Below are positions 45,617-54,222 of a stretch of DNA of 64,000 bases, one piece after another (the stretch's first letter is position 1; each line of letters opens with the position of its first letter). The stretch covers positions 186,001-250,000 of the forward strand of contig NZ_MUZU01000005.1 of assembly GCF_002000085.1 (NCBI RefSeq), written 5' to 3'. The position numbers and the translations under genes were made by a program. Source of the stretch: Pseudocolwellia agarivorans (GTDB lineage Bacteria > Pseudomonadota > Gammaproteobacteria > Enterobacterales > Alteromonadaceae). The notes under the pieces are model-generated. The model worked only from the letters and a program-made list of their open reading frames with translations. It was not told the origin of the DNA and made no database searches.

Positions 45617-46780
45617 TTATTGTGCTTTGGTGGCTGACGAATTAACTTCAGTAGGCTGAACAGGTGCACCTGGACGGATTTTTTGGAGGCCTTCAACAAT
45701 TAATTTATCACCTTCATCTAATCCATTGGTGACTAACCAATTAGCGCCAACTGAACGATCAATTGTTAGTACTCTGCTTTCAACTGTGTTGTCTTTACTT
45801 ACTACCAGCGCTGTAGGTTCACCTTTAGAATTACGAGTTACGCCACGTTGTGGTACTAAAATAGCCTTGGCTTTTACGCCTTCAACAATTGATGCGCGTG
45901 CATACATACCAGGCAATAAAAGTTTTTCTGGATTTGGGAATTTCGCACGTAATGTTACTGATCCAGTGCTTGGGTCAACGGTGACTTCTGAAAACTGTAA
46001 AGTCCCTTTATGAGGGTAAATTGAGCCATCTTCCATGGTAAGTTCAACATCAGTTTGATTTGCAGAATCAACACTTAATAAACCTGAAGCTATAGATTTT
46101 TTAAACTTTGTCAGTTCATTGCTGGATTGCGTTAAATCAATATAAATAGGATCGAGTTGAGTCACGGTGGCAAGTGCCATGGTTTGATTAGCGCTGACTA
46201 AGGCACCTACAGTCACATTCGATTTGCTTATTTGGCCACTAATGGGGGATGAGACCTGACTATAATCAAGATTGATTTGTGCGGTTTGTAGTTGTGCTTG
46301 TGCGGTTAGTAATTCTGCGTTTGCTTGTTTGTAGGCGGCGTCAGCTTCATCATAATCTTGCTGACTTACGGCTTTAATTTTTAGCAACTTGCTATAACGA
46401 AATGCTTTAGATTTACTACTGGCAATACTCGCTTGAGCTCTTGCTACAGCCGCTTCACTTGCGGCTAATTCTGCTTTAAATGTAGCTGGGTTGATTTGAT
46501 AAAGTGCTTGGCCTTGTTCTACTTGTTTACCTTCAATAAATAAACGTGATTGAACAATGCCACTAACTTGGGGACGAATTTCAGCAATTTGAAACGCGCT
46601 GATACGACCTGGTAACTCTTTTTTAAGGGTAAGTGCTTGGCTTTTTAATGTAACAACGCCAACAGGTATTGCTTGATGAGTTGGTGCTTTAGCTTGTTCT
46701 GCTGCGCTATCGCAACCCGTTAAAGCAATAGAACCAACAATGGCCGATACAAAAAATAGACCGATACGGTAAAACTGCAT
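45617..46780 (-). CDS. RND efflux periplasmic adaptor lipoprotein (AcrA/MexA family)
   Basis: A 387-residue membrane fusion protein with lipobox LTGC (acylated C23). Lipoyl halves 'GRISAFQIAEIRPQVSGIVQSRLFIEG' and 'QINLDYSQVSSPISGQISKSNVTVG' flank the helical hairpin (about 95-165, Ala/Gln rich); beta-barrel and C-terminal 'ATALVV...VIVEGLQKIRPGAPVQP' follow. It joins the permease to the outer-membrane duct. First gene of the efflux operon; a palindromic operator lies just upstream of its ATG. Confidence 0.95.
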   Translation of the reverse strand: MQFYRIGLFFVSAIVGSIALTGCDSAAEQAKAPTHQAIPVGVVTLKSQALTLKKELPGRISAFQIAEIRPQVSGIVQSRLFIEGKQVEQGQALYQINPATFKAELAASEAAVARAQASIASSKSKAFRYSKLLKIKAVSQQDYDEADAAYKQANAELLTAQAQLQTAQINLDYSQVSSPISGQISKSNVTVGALVSANQTMALATVTQLDPIYIDLTQSSNELTKFKKSIASGLLSVDSANQTDVELTMEDGSIYPHKGTLQFSEVTVDPSTGSVTLRAKFPNPEKLLLPGMYARASIVEGVKAKAILVPQRGVTRNSKGEPTALVVSKDNTVESRVLTIDRSVGANWLVTNGLDEGDKLIVEGLQKIRPGAPVQPTEVNSSATKAQ

Positions 46781-46798
46781 AGATTAGTACTCTTTATT

Positions 46799-46820
46799 TT
46801 AGAATGAACGATCATTCTAA
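46799..46820. promoter_or_regulatory. 22-bp palindrome, probable TetR-family operator
   Basis: TTAGAATGA (46799-46807) and TCATTCTAA (46812-46820) are perfect inverted arms around ACGA. It begins 19 bp upstream of the adaptor start, where a repressor would block the efflux operon, and has the GAATGA-N4-TCATTC style common for TetR/AcrR proteins. Confidence 0.78.
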
Positions 46821-47179
46821 CTTAAGGTTTTATCGTTTTAAATCATTATTAGCCAAAAAATGTAATTAAATATTAATACATTTTTATTGCGTAGATTTGT
46901 GAGTGCTGTGATTCACTTTAAGATAAATATTAAAGTAGATCGCATATAAAACAGATGCAGGATTATATGAAAAAGTATTGTGGTTAGAGGAATACTGAGA
47001 TACAAAAATTATTGATTCCCATAGTTTTAAAAATCAAATCATGATGTTGAATCAAAACGTACTTTATTTTTGTATAGAGAGGTTAATTCAATTGAATAGA
47101 TAATTGTTATGTGTTTTTTACGATGATTGGTATTATATCAACCCTTAATTTAAATTATTTTAATGTGTTTGGAGTTGTT
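46821..47179. other. Divergent intergenic region between efflux operon and DUF445 gene
   Basis: About 360 bp, AT-rich, without a convincing gene. A frame reaching back to a GTG at 47111 belongs to the DUF445 gene but its extra 23 residues do not fit the family. No strong hairpin was seen. It should hold the efflux operon promoter (near 46820-46860, minus) and that of DUF445 (plus). Confidence 0.5.
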
Positions 47180-47893
47180 GTGAGTAAAAGTTTGATTGTT
47201 AATTTAATTGCGCTGTTATGTACGTTAATAGGTTACTTTATTGATAATCATATTGTCTTTACTGTAGGTATTTTTGCTTTATCGGGAGCGGTTACCAATT
47301 GGTTAGCAATACATATGTTATTTGAAAAAGTGCCAGGTCTTTATGGTTCAGGTGTTATTCCCGCTAGGTTTGAAGATTTTAAATTGGGTATTCGCGAATT
47401 AATGATGGAGCAGTTTTTTACACAAGAAAATATCCAACGTTTTTTATCTTCCAACAATGAGCAGTCATCACCGTCAATAGATTTGTCTCCTATTATTCAT
47501 AAAGTCGATTTATCACCTGCTTTTGACAATTTAATTAAGGTTATTGAAAACTCATCGTTTGGATCTATGCTAGCGATGGTAGGTGGTAGCGAAGTGTTGC
47601 AACCCTTGCGTGAACCCTTTATAGAAGAAATGAAAGTTACTATGAGTCATATTGCTCAAAGTGATGAATTTGGCGCAATATTAAATGAAGAGCTTGCACA
47701 GTCAGGTGTATCTGATGATATGCGTGATAAAGTCAGCGATATTATTGAAAAAAGATTAAACGAATTAACACCACAATTGGTTAAAAAGATTATTCAAAAT
47801 ATGATCAAGCAGCATTTAGGTTGGCTAGTGGTATGGGGCGGTGTTTTTGGTGGCATTATCGGATTGGTTGCAGCAATAACACAAACCTATTAA
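47180..47893 (+). CDS. DUF445 membrane protein (YheB/YjiN-like)
   Basis: A 237-residue protein when started at GTG 47180 (GGAG six bases upstream), reading (M)SKSLIVNLIALLCTLIGYF. The DUF445 core is 'GALTNWLAIHMLFEKVPGLYGSGVIPARF' (here SGAVTNWLAIHMLFEK...), with N-terminal membrane spans and a C-terminal one (residues about 210-235, GWLVVWGGVFGGIIGLVAA). The middle is helical and soluble. Function unknown; short DUF445 proteins of this type are common in Shewanella and Colwellia relatives. Monocistronic. Confidence 0.83.
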   Translation: MSKSLIVNLIALLCTLIGYFIDNHIVFTVGIFALSGAVTNWLAIHMLFEKVPGLYGSGVIPARFEDFKLGIRELMMEQFFTQENIQRFLSSNNEQSSPSIDLSPIIHKVDLSPAFDNLIKVIENSSFGSMLAMVGGSEVLQPLREPFIEEMKVTMSHIAQSDEFGAILNEELAQSGVSDDMRDKVSDIIEKRLNELTPQLVKKIIQNMIKQHLGWLVVWGGVFGGIIGLVAAITQTY

Positions 47894-48107
47894 ATGGAGT
47901 AAATGATATTGTACGGATACTTATCAGTATTATGTACATTAGCGAGAAAAAATAGTTGTAAATTTGTTCATTTTTAATCTATTCCTCTTTAATTTGTACG
48001 CCTTTATAGGTATCCTTGCGTTCTAATTTTTTGGGATAATTTTTAGCTAATTTGTAATTGTATAATTTAGTTATTTCCCACTACTTGTAAAGAAGGTAAT
48101 TTGAGCC

Positions 48108-49295
48108 ATGTTTGGTCGCTTAGAAGCTTTGCCAGCAGATCCTATTTTAGGTTTATCTATTAAGTATCGCGCTGATGAAAATCCGCTAAAAATTGATTTG
48201 GGTGTAGGTGTTTATAAAAACGAAGCTGGTGACACCACGATTTTAGAGTGTGTTAAAAAAGCTGAAAAATTCCGTTTAGAAAATGAATTGACTAAAACCT
48301 ACATTGGCGGCACAGGTTCTCCATTATATAATGAAAGAATGACATCGCTTATTTTTGGTGATCATAAAGTTATTAATGAAAACCGTGTTAAAACTGTTTC
48401 TACTCCAGGTGGTACTGGTGCTTTACGTGTAGCTGGCGAATTTATTGCTCGTTGCAAATCAAATGCTAAAATTTGGCTTTCAAACCCTACTTGGGCAAAT
48501 CACAAAGGTGTTTTTACTGCGTCAGGTTTAGAAATTGCTGAATACCCATATTACGATTACGAAAACAAAACATTAGATTTTGACGCCATGTTAAACGCGT
48601 TAAAAAATGTATCAGCAGACGATTTTGTATTGTTACATGCTTGTTGTCATAACCCATCAGGTATGGATTTATCACAAGAGCAATGGCAACAAGTAGCCCA
48701 AGTTGCTAAAGAAGTTGGTTTTACTCCGTTAATTGATATGGCGTACCAAGGTTTTGGAGACGGCTTAGAAGAAGACGCTTACGGCGTTCGCTTAATGGCT
48801 GATACTGTTGATAACATGATTTTATGTAGCTCATGCTCTAAAAACTTTGGTTTATACCGTGAACGTATTGGTGCTTGTACTGTTATTGGTGAAACACCAG
48901 CAACAACTGAAATTGCATTATCAGTAGTGTTGGGTGTAGCTCGTGTTATTTATTCTATGCCTCCAGCGCACGGTGCTGCTCTTGTTGAAACTATTTTAGG
49001 CTCTGAAGAGCTTACTAAAGAATGGCACATTGAGTTAGCTGAAATGCGTAATCGTATTAACGGTAACCGTAAAGTTATTGTGGATAAGCTTATTGAAAAA
49101 GGCGTTACAAGAGACTTTAGCTTTATTGCTAACCAAAAAGGTATGTTCTCTTTCTTAGGTATTACTCCTGAGCAAGTTCAACAATTGCAAGATGAATACA
49201 GTGTTTATATGGTGGGTTCTAGCCGTATGAGTATTGCAGGTATCTCGCCAAGTAATGTTGATTATTTAGCTGAGTCTATCGCTAAAGTTTTATAA
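48108..49295 (+). CDS. tyrB: Aromatic-amino-acid / aspartate aminotransferase
   Basis: A 395-residue class I PLP aminotransferase of the AspC/TyrB subgroup. It starts 'MFGRLEALPADPILGL', has 'DLGVGVYKNEAGDTTIL', 'STPGGTGALRVAGEF', 'LLHACCHNPSGMDLSQEQW', the PLP lysine K245 in 'CSSCSKNFGLYRERIG', and the C-terminal 'SSRMSIAGIS' (usual Gly-Arg-Ile/Val-N region, here varied as MSIAGIS). It moves amino groups between 2-oxoglutarate and aspartate, phenylalanine or tyrosine. TyrB versus AspC cannot be settled from sequence by eye. Terminator 35 bp downstream. Confidence 0.88.
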   Translation: MFGRLEALPADPILGLSIKYRADENPLKIDLGVGVYKNEAGDTTILECVKKAEKFRLENELTKTYIGGTGSPLYNERMTSLIFGDHKVINENRVKTVSTPGGTGALRVAGEFIARCKSNAKIWLSNPTWANHKGVFTASGLEIAEYPYYDYENKTLDFDAMLNALKNVSADDFVLLHACCHNPSGMDLSQEQWQQVAQVAKEVGFTPLIDMAYQGFGDGLEEDAYGVRLMADTVDNMILCSSCSKNFGLYRERIGACTVIGETPATTEIALSVVLGVARVIYSMPPAHGAALVETILGSEELTKEWHIELAEMRNRINGNRKVIVDKLIEKGVTRDFSFIANQKGMFSFLGITPEQVQQLQDEYSVYMVGSSRMSIAGISPSNVDYLAESIAKVL

Positions 49296-49329
49296 TTTAT
49301 ATTTTTTAAAACGTATTACATATTTGATT

Positions 49330-49363
49330 AAAGCGAAACAGTTTATGCTGTTTCGCTTTTTTT
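49330..49363 (+). terminator. Strong rho-independent terminator
   Basis: Perfect 12-bp stem AAAGCGAAACAG / CTGTTTCGCTTT with loop TTTATG, then TTTTA. Ends the aminotransferase gene. Confidence 0.92.
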
Positions 49364-49394
49364 ATGGGTTTAATGTAGCGCTGTGGTGGTCTTT

Positions 49395-50006
49395 TTATAA
49401 AAGAAACTCACCACTTTTATTCAACGCTATTGTTTTTGCTTCAATAATGGCTTCAGTATTCAATACACCATAAATATGAGGATATAACCCACCGGTTGCC
49501 GGTTCCCATTTTACTTCTGCGGTTATTTTGCTTTTATCAACCACTAAAATCAGTGGATTGATTGTCTCTTTATAATATTTGTTAGCAATACGCGTTAACT
49601 GGTTTTTAGGCGATGCATGGATGAAGCCTTCTGTTTTAATTGAGTCTCGTGCTAACGTTCCTTGGTTTACTGCGTGGTCATATTCTTTTTGAGATGATAG
49701 TAAATATATATAGGGATCACTTAATCCGCGATACATGCGTATAAACATTTGGGTAACAGTTAATTGTTCAGAACCTTGATAAATATAATCAACTCTAAAG
49801 GTGCCTTTTAAGGTGTTATTTTCTAATGTTTGGCTAATAATGCTGATTTCTGCTTGGGCGGTCCAATCATTACGCGTTAGCCATACAGGAATGCTATCAA
49901 AGAATATTCTGCTCCCTTTTTTCTCAAATGAATAAATTTTTCCTAAGATTAATTCAGGGTAGTTGTCAGAACGAAGAATGGAGTTGATTTTTGCTGTAAA
50001 TTCCAT
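49395..50006 (-). CDS. DUF952 protein with an extra N-terminal domain
   Basis: A 203-residue protein. The C-terminal about 100 residues fit DUF952: 'YDHAVNQGTLARDSIKTEGFIHAS' then 'LILVVDKSKITAEVKWEPATGGLYPHIYG', a fold related to RNA 2'-phosphotransferase/ART enzymes. DUF952 proteins are usually about 110 residues; here about 95 strand-rich residues precede (MEFTAKINSILRSDNYPE...), which I do not recognise. The junction has no frameshift. AGGAA lies before the ATG. Monocistronic; function unknown. Confidence 0.72.
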   Translation of the reverse strand: MEFTAKINSILRSDNYPELILGKIYSFEKKGSRIFFDSIPVWLTRNDWTAQAEISIISQTLENNTLKGTFRVDYIYQGSEQLTVTQMFIRMYRGLSDPYIYLLSSQKEYDHAVNQGTLARDSIKTEGFIHASPKNQLTRIANKYYKETINPLILVVDKSKITAEVKWEPATGGLYPHIYGVLNTEAIIEAKTIALNKSGEFLL

Positions 50007-50263
50007 GGAAATTCCTGTTTTTAGTTTATAGTGTTAGCGTATTTAAAGCATGGTCTTAGCACTTTAATAATATCGCCTTGGCTGTCGCCATTCCATGAAT
50101 TGTGTGATTTATCTTTTAATTACGTATGAATTTAGTTAAAGGGAATCGTTAAATACCACGGCCAAGTTGATTTCTCATTTGTTTGAGATTAAAAAATCAC
50201 CTTTATTAGTGCAAAAGCTTCTACTACAATATCTATCTCGCCATTTCACTTAAAAGTGTTTAG

Positions 50264-51280
50264 ATGCATTCAATATTTCATTCAATAAAAAAATGTTATC
50301 AACTTTCCGTTTTAGTTTATTTATCTTTATTTTCATCTGAATTATTAGCTGAAAGCGTAAGTGATGAGTGTATTTTAAGTACAATAAAAACAGCTAAAAA
50401 AGCATTAACCTATGATGATATAAAGAAAATTTGTAGCATGGAAGAGGTTACGCCTCCTCATATGAAAAAAGGTCGGATCGCCAATAGAATTATTAGTGAG
50501 AAACGTACAGCCTTTGATCCCTATGTAATCACACCTCATAAAATGAATTACATATTACCCGTAAGTTATACCAATAATATTAATAAAGATGTATATGACA
50601 CGGTAAACGATTGGGGAGACTCTTTAATTAATACTGAAGCTAAATTTCAACTCAGTATTAAGGTACCGTTAAATACTCAAAAAATATTTACGCGTGATGA
50701 TGGGATCTTTTTTGGTTTTACTATGCAGTCGTGGTGGCAAGTATATTCAGATGGTATATCGAAACCTTTTAGAGAAACTAATTATCAACCCGAAGTTTTT
50801 TACTTAAGCCCGCTTAGGTATCATCCTTTTGATGGTAATACCGCCATTGTTGTAGGTTTAGAGCATCAGTCTAATGGTAGAGCTCAGGGGTTATCTCGTA
50901 GTTGGAATAGAACTTACATCAACTTTTTATTTGAAAAAGATAACTTTGCATTATCTTTTCAACCTTGGTGGCGAATTCCTGAAAGTGATAAAGAGTTTGA
51001 TTTAGATCCCAAGGGTGACGACAACCCTGATATTAGTGATTATATGGGGTATTTTCAGTTAGCCACTGTGTATAAATGGGAAGAGTATGAGTTTTCATTT
51101 AAAGGTCATGAAAATTTTAAAACCCATAATGGTGGAATGGAACTAGGGTTAACGTTCCCTTTGTGGGGGAAACTACGCGGATATATTCAATACACAAACG
51201 GTTATGGTGAAAGCTTAATTGACTATAACCACTCCCAACAGCGTTTAGGTATTGGCTTTGCATTAACAGACGTTTTATAA
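50264..51280 (+). CDS. pldA: Outer-membrane phospholipase A (OMPLA)
   Basis: A 338-residue outer-membrane phospholipase A: signal peptide (cleavage after about 'SSELLA', residue 29), then a 12-strand barrel. The catalytic signature is clear as 'EHQSNGRAQGLSRSWNR' with H201, S203 and N215, the same spacing as H142/S144/N156 in E. coli. OMPLA removes phospholipids from the outer leaflet when the outer membrane is disturbed. A region of about 50 residues between signal and barrel is longer than in E. coli PldA. No SD. 30 bp upstream of the amidohydrolase gene. Confidence 0.94.
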   Translation: MHSIFHSIKKCYQLSVLVYLSLFSSELLAESVSDECILSTIKTAKKALTYDDIKKICSMEEVTPPHMKKGRIANRIISEKRTAFDPYVITPHKMNYILPVSYTNNINKDVYDTVNDWGDSLINTEAKFQLSIKVPLNTQKIFTRDDGIFFGFTMQSWWQVYSDGISKPFRETNYQPEVFYLSPLRYHPFDGNTAIVVGLEHQSNGRAQGLSRSWNRTYINFLFEKDNFALSFQPWWRIPESDKEFDLDPKGDDNPDISDYMGYFQLATVYKWEEYEFSFKGHENFKTHNGGMELGLTFPLWGKLRGYIQYTNGYGESLIDYNHSQQRLGIGFALTDVL

Positions 51281-51310
51281 GCTGATTACTCTCAATTTTT
51301 TGGAGATAAA

Positions 51311-53011
51311 ATGTACGGAAAAAAAATAATAACATTAATCATATTCTTATTAGCTTTTACTGTGGGCTGCGAAAAACAACAAAAGTCTCATAACATTACA
51401 CCAGAAAGTAGTCATAAAATTAGTGCTGATAATCTCTATACGCATGGTGTTATTTGGACAGGCGTTAAAGGTGAACAACCTAAAACATTACTAGCCACCA
51501 AAAACGGTAAAATTGTTTATGTCGGTAATAATAACGGGGAAGTTCAAGCGAGCAATACTATAGACCTTAAAGGTGCATTTATGATGCCCGGTTTTGTTGA
51601 TAATCATGTTCATTTTTTTGAAGGTGGTGCGGCATTAGCGAGTGTTGATTTACGAGATGCTAAATCGCCAGAAGAATTTACTCAACGTATAACAGATTTT
51701 GCCAAAAAAAGTGAAAGCAATAAGTGGATACTGAATGGCAATTGGGACCATGAAAACTGGAATGGTGAGCTACCCCATAAAAATTGGATTGATAAAACGA
51801 CAAAATCAAACCCTGTTTTTGTTATTCGTTTAGATGGACATATGGCTTTGGCTAACTCGGCTGCATTAGCCGCAGCAGGTATTAATAAAGATACTCAAGC
51901 ACCCAGCGGTGGCACTATTTTAAAAGACGCTAACGGTGAACCAACCGGTATATTAAAAGGTAATGCGTTAAATTTAGTTTTTTCAATTATTCCTCAACCC
52001 TCAGAACAAGAAATACTAGAATCATATGCTTTAGCGCAATCTCACGCGTTAAGCCTTGGTCTTACTAAAGTTTTTGCAGTAACGGCCAATGAAACAGAAA
52101 CAACGATGCTTGGTAATTTTCGTTTAGCGAAACAGCGTGGATTAATGAAGCTAAGAACCTATGTTTACACGCCAATTGAACATTGGAAGTCGCTTCAACA
52201 ACTTGTACTTACTCAAGGTGTTGGAGACGATTTATTAGGTTGGGGAGGAGTAAAAGGTTTTGTTGATGGCTCTTTAGGTGCTGCTACCGCTTGGTTTCAT
52301 AAACCTTATTCAAACAATGCAGATACATCAGGTGCTCCACTTACAGAGCCTAGCGCACTTAAAGAAATGATAGCCGGCGCTTATAACGCTGATTTACGTC
52401 TTGCTATACATGCTATTGGCGATAAGGCGATTGATAATGTTATTAGCAATTATAAAGAAATTGCTGGCGATAATGTTAAAGCAGCACGTTTTAGAATTGA
52501 GCACTTTCAGCACCCTAGCTTAAAAGCTATTAAGTCGATTAGTCAGCAAAAAATTATTGCAGCAGCACAACCTTCGCACGCTGTAGATGATGGCCGCTGG
52601 GCAGAAGCAAGTATTGGTGCTGAACGAATAAAATCAACATATGCGTTTAGAGATATTTTAGATAGCGGCGCAATTTTATCTTTCGGTTCTGATTGGCCTG
52701 TAGCACCTTTATCACCGTTACATGGTGTTTATTCAGCGGTTACTCGTCAAACAACCGATAATTTAAACCCTCAAGGCTGGTTACCTGAGCAAAAAATCAC
52801 GGTGGAAGAAGCGCTAACGGCTTACACATCAGCAAATGCCTACGCAGGTTTTGAAGAAGATAAATACGGAACTCTTGAAGTGGGTAAGCAAGCTGATATG
52901 GTTGTTTTAGCCGATGATCCTAGAGCGGTGTCGCCTAAAAATATAAAAAACATTAAGGTGATGAGCACGATCATAAATGATGAAATTGTGTATAGCGCTA
53001 CCTCTAAATAA
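51311..53011 (+). CDS. Amidohydrolase lipoprotein (YtcJ-like)
   Basis: A 566-residue amidohydrolase family 3 protein. It has a lipobox FTVGC (acylated C20). Metal-binding 'GFVDNHVHFFEGG' (HxH), 'GNWDHENWNGELPHKNWID', 'VKGFVDGSLGAATAWF', later 'AIHAIGDKAI' and 'RIEHFQHP', and the last Asp in 'SFGSDWPVAPL' give the full YtcJ pattern. These periplasmic enzymes hydrolyse unknown amide or imide substrates. SD GGAG is excellent. Probably co-transcribed with pldA, though no functional link is clear. Confidence 0.92.
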   Translation: MYGKKIITLIIFLLAFTVGCEKQQKSHNITPESSHKISADNLYTHGVIWTGVKGEQPKTLLATKNGKIVYVGNNNGEVQASNTIDLKGAFMMPGFVDNHVHFFEGGAALASVDLRDAKSPEEFTQRITDFAKKSESNKWILNGNWDHENWNGELPHKNWIDKTTKSNPVFVIRLDGHMALANSAALAAAGINKDTQAPSGGTILKDANGEPTGILKGNALNLVFSIIPQPSEQEILESYALAQSHALSLGLTKVFAVTANETETTMLGNFRLAKQRGLMKLRTYVYTPIEHWKSLQQLVLTQGVGDDLLGWGGVKGFVDGSLGAATAWFHKPYSNNADTSGAPLTEPSALKEMIAGAYNADLRLAIHAIGDKAIDNVISNYKEIAGDNVKAARFRIEHFQHPSLKAIKSISQQKIIAAAQPSHAVDDGRWAEASIGAERIKSTYAFRDILDSGAILSFGSDWPVAPLSPLHGVYSAVTRQTTDNLNPQGWLPEQKITVEEALTAYTSANAYAGFEEDKYGTLEVGKQADMVVLADDPRAVSPKNIKNIKVMSTIINDEIVYSATSK

Positions 53012-53038
53012 TCCCTCACCACTTTTAAATTAAGCGCG

Positions 53039-53941
53039 TTACTCCGAATACTGCAGCATCATGCCTCGTTTCGGAGTAACAGAACGGCCGCCTGATTGAA
53101 AAACAAAAGGAATAGAAACCGTATTAAAACCTGCATTTCTATAAATAATAAAATGCAGGTGAGGCCCTGTTGAATAACCAGAAGAACCTGAACGAGCAAT
53201 AATATCTCCTACCTTAACTTTATCGCCAAGTTTTACTTGAGCCGTTCCTAATAAAATGTGGGCGTACAGGGCGTAAGTACCGTCTTCATGTAATACTGTA
53301 ACCTTGTTGGCTTTATCTAAAAAATAAGCGGTTTTCCCGCCCATGTGATAATCATCTTTTGCTTCAATAACGGTACCATCACGAGCTGCTGTTATGTATG
53401 TACCTACAGGCATAGCAATATCTACAGCAAAATTATTAGGTGACTTGTTATGAGAAAAACGACCATTAAATGATTGAGTCACCTTTTTAGGTAAGCCAGA
53501 TGAAAATGGAAGCTTATAGCTGAAATTATCGGGAGTTTTAGACGGGTCCCCTATTATCCAACGATATGAGGATTTAGGCATGGGTTCTACATTTGAGTAG
53601 ATGACTCTTTTAGATTTAGCGAGTATTACATATCGACTTTTTTCTTGATTGTGTAAAAAAGTCAATTCAATTTCTACAGGCGCGTAAAAGGTATTTTCGA
53701 CTATAAATTTATACACTTCTTGTTCGTAAAGTACTTGAGTTTTTATCGGAGAACGCTTTTTTACCGTATCAGCATATTGAGTGGTTTCTACTTTTACATC
53801 TGTAATCGGTGGTTTGTCACTATAAACCCAATTGCCTGCGCTATCTTTATATTTGTATATATTGGCCGCGAATGCTGAACTCGCTATAAAAAACACAGAG
53901 GTGATATAAACCACCAAAATTTTAAAACCATAATGTTCCAT
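53039..53941 (-). CDS. M23 family metallopeptidase with DUF4124 domain
   Basis: A 300-residue exported protein. Signal peptide (residues 1-25, ending SSAFA), then a DUF4124 motif 'NIYKYKDSAGNWVYSDKPP', a middle strand-rich region and a C-terminal M23/LysM-free peptidase: 'RFSHNKSPNNFAVDIAMPVGT' (first zinc ligands H and D), 'HILLGTAQVKLGDKVKVGDIIARSG' (in part) and 'GPHLHF' (HxH). All zinc ligands are there, so it should cut peptidoglycan cross-bridges or act on similar peptides. ATG 53941 is preferred over the TTG just before it. Confidence 0.9.
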   Translation of the reverse strand: MEHYGFKILVVYITSVFFIASSAFAANIYKYKDSAGNWVYSDKPPITDVKVETTQYADTVKKRSPIKTQVLYEQEVYKFIVENTFYAPVEIELTFLHNQEKSRYVILAKSKRVIYSNVEPMPKSSYRWIIGDPSKTPDNFSYKLPFSSGLPKKVTQSFNGRFSHNKSPNNFAVDIAMPVGTYITAARDGTVIEAKDDYHMGGKTAYFLDKANKVTVLHEDGTYALYAHILLGTAQVKLGDKVKVGDIIARSGSSGYSTGPHLHFIIYRNAGFNTVSIPFVFQSGGRSVTPKRGMMLQYSE

Positions 53942-53968
53942 CAATCTACCTAAACTCCGTTTAATTTA

Positions 53969-54015
53969 TATACCCGTTATCACTGAAACCTGCATCTTGA
54001 ATGGTAACGGGTATA
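53969..54015. repeat. 47-bp MITE-derived palindromic element
   Basis: Read on the minus strand, its first 35 bases equal the left end of the 311-bp element at 37094 with one mismatch, followed at once by TGATAACGGGTATA, the closing repeat. So it looks like an internal-deletion form with both ends. Outer arms TATACCCGTTA / TAACGGGTATA are a perfect inverted repeat. It lies 27 bp upstream of the M23 gene start. Confidence 0.83.
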
Positions 54016-54222
54016 GCACACGAACGTGTTGATTATGAATAAGATCTAAGCTTTTGCAATAACTTCATATAAAACTTCGATATTGTGATGAGCAGTCTAT
54101 ACTTAGACATAAGTGTTGCAATAGTGTGGCGTAGTGTTAAAACAATAATAATAGGATATGATATTGTTTATAAAAACAGTACTTGGTTTATTTACCACAA
54201 AGAGAGTTAAGCTAAATTAACG

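Noticed and set aside
54018-54029. ACACGAACGTGT palindrome upstream of the giant gene
   Set aside because: Only 5-bp arms and close to the MITE-derived repeat; too short to support as an operator.
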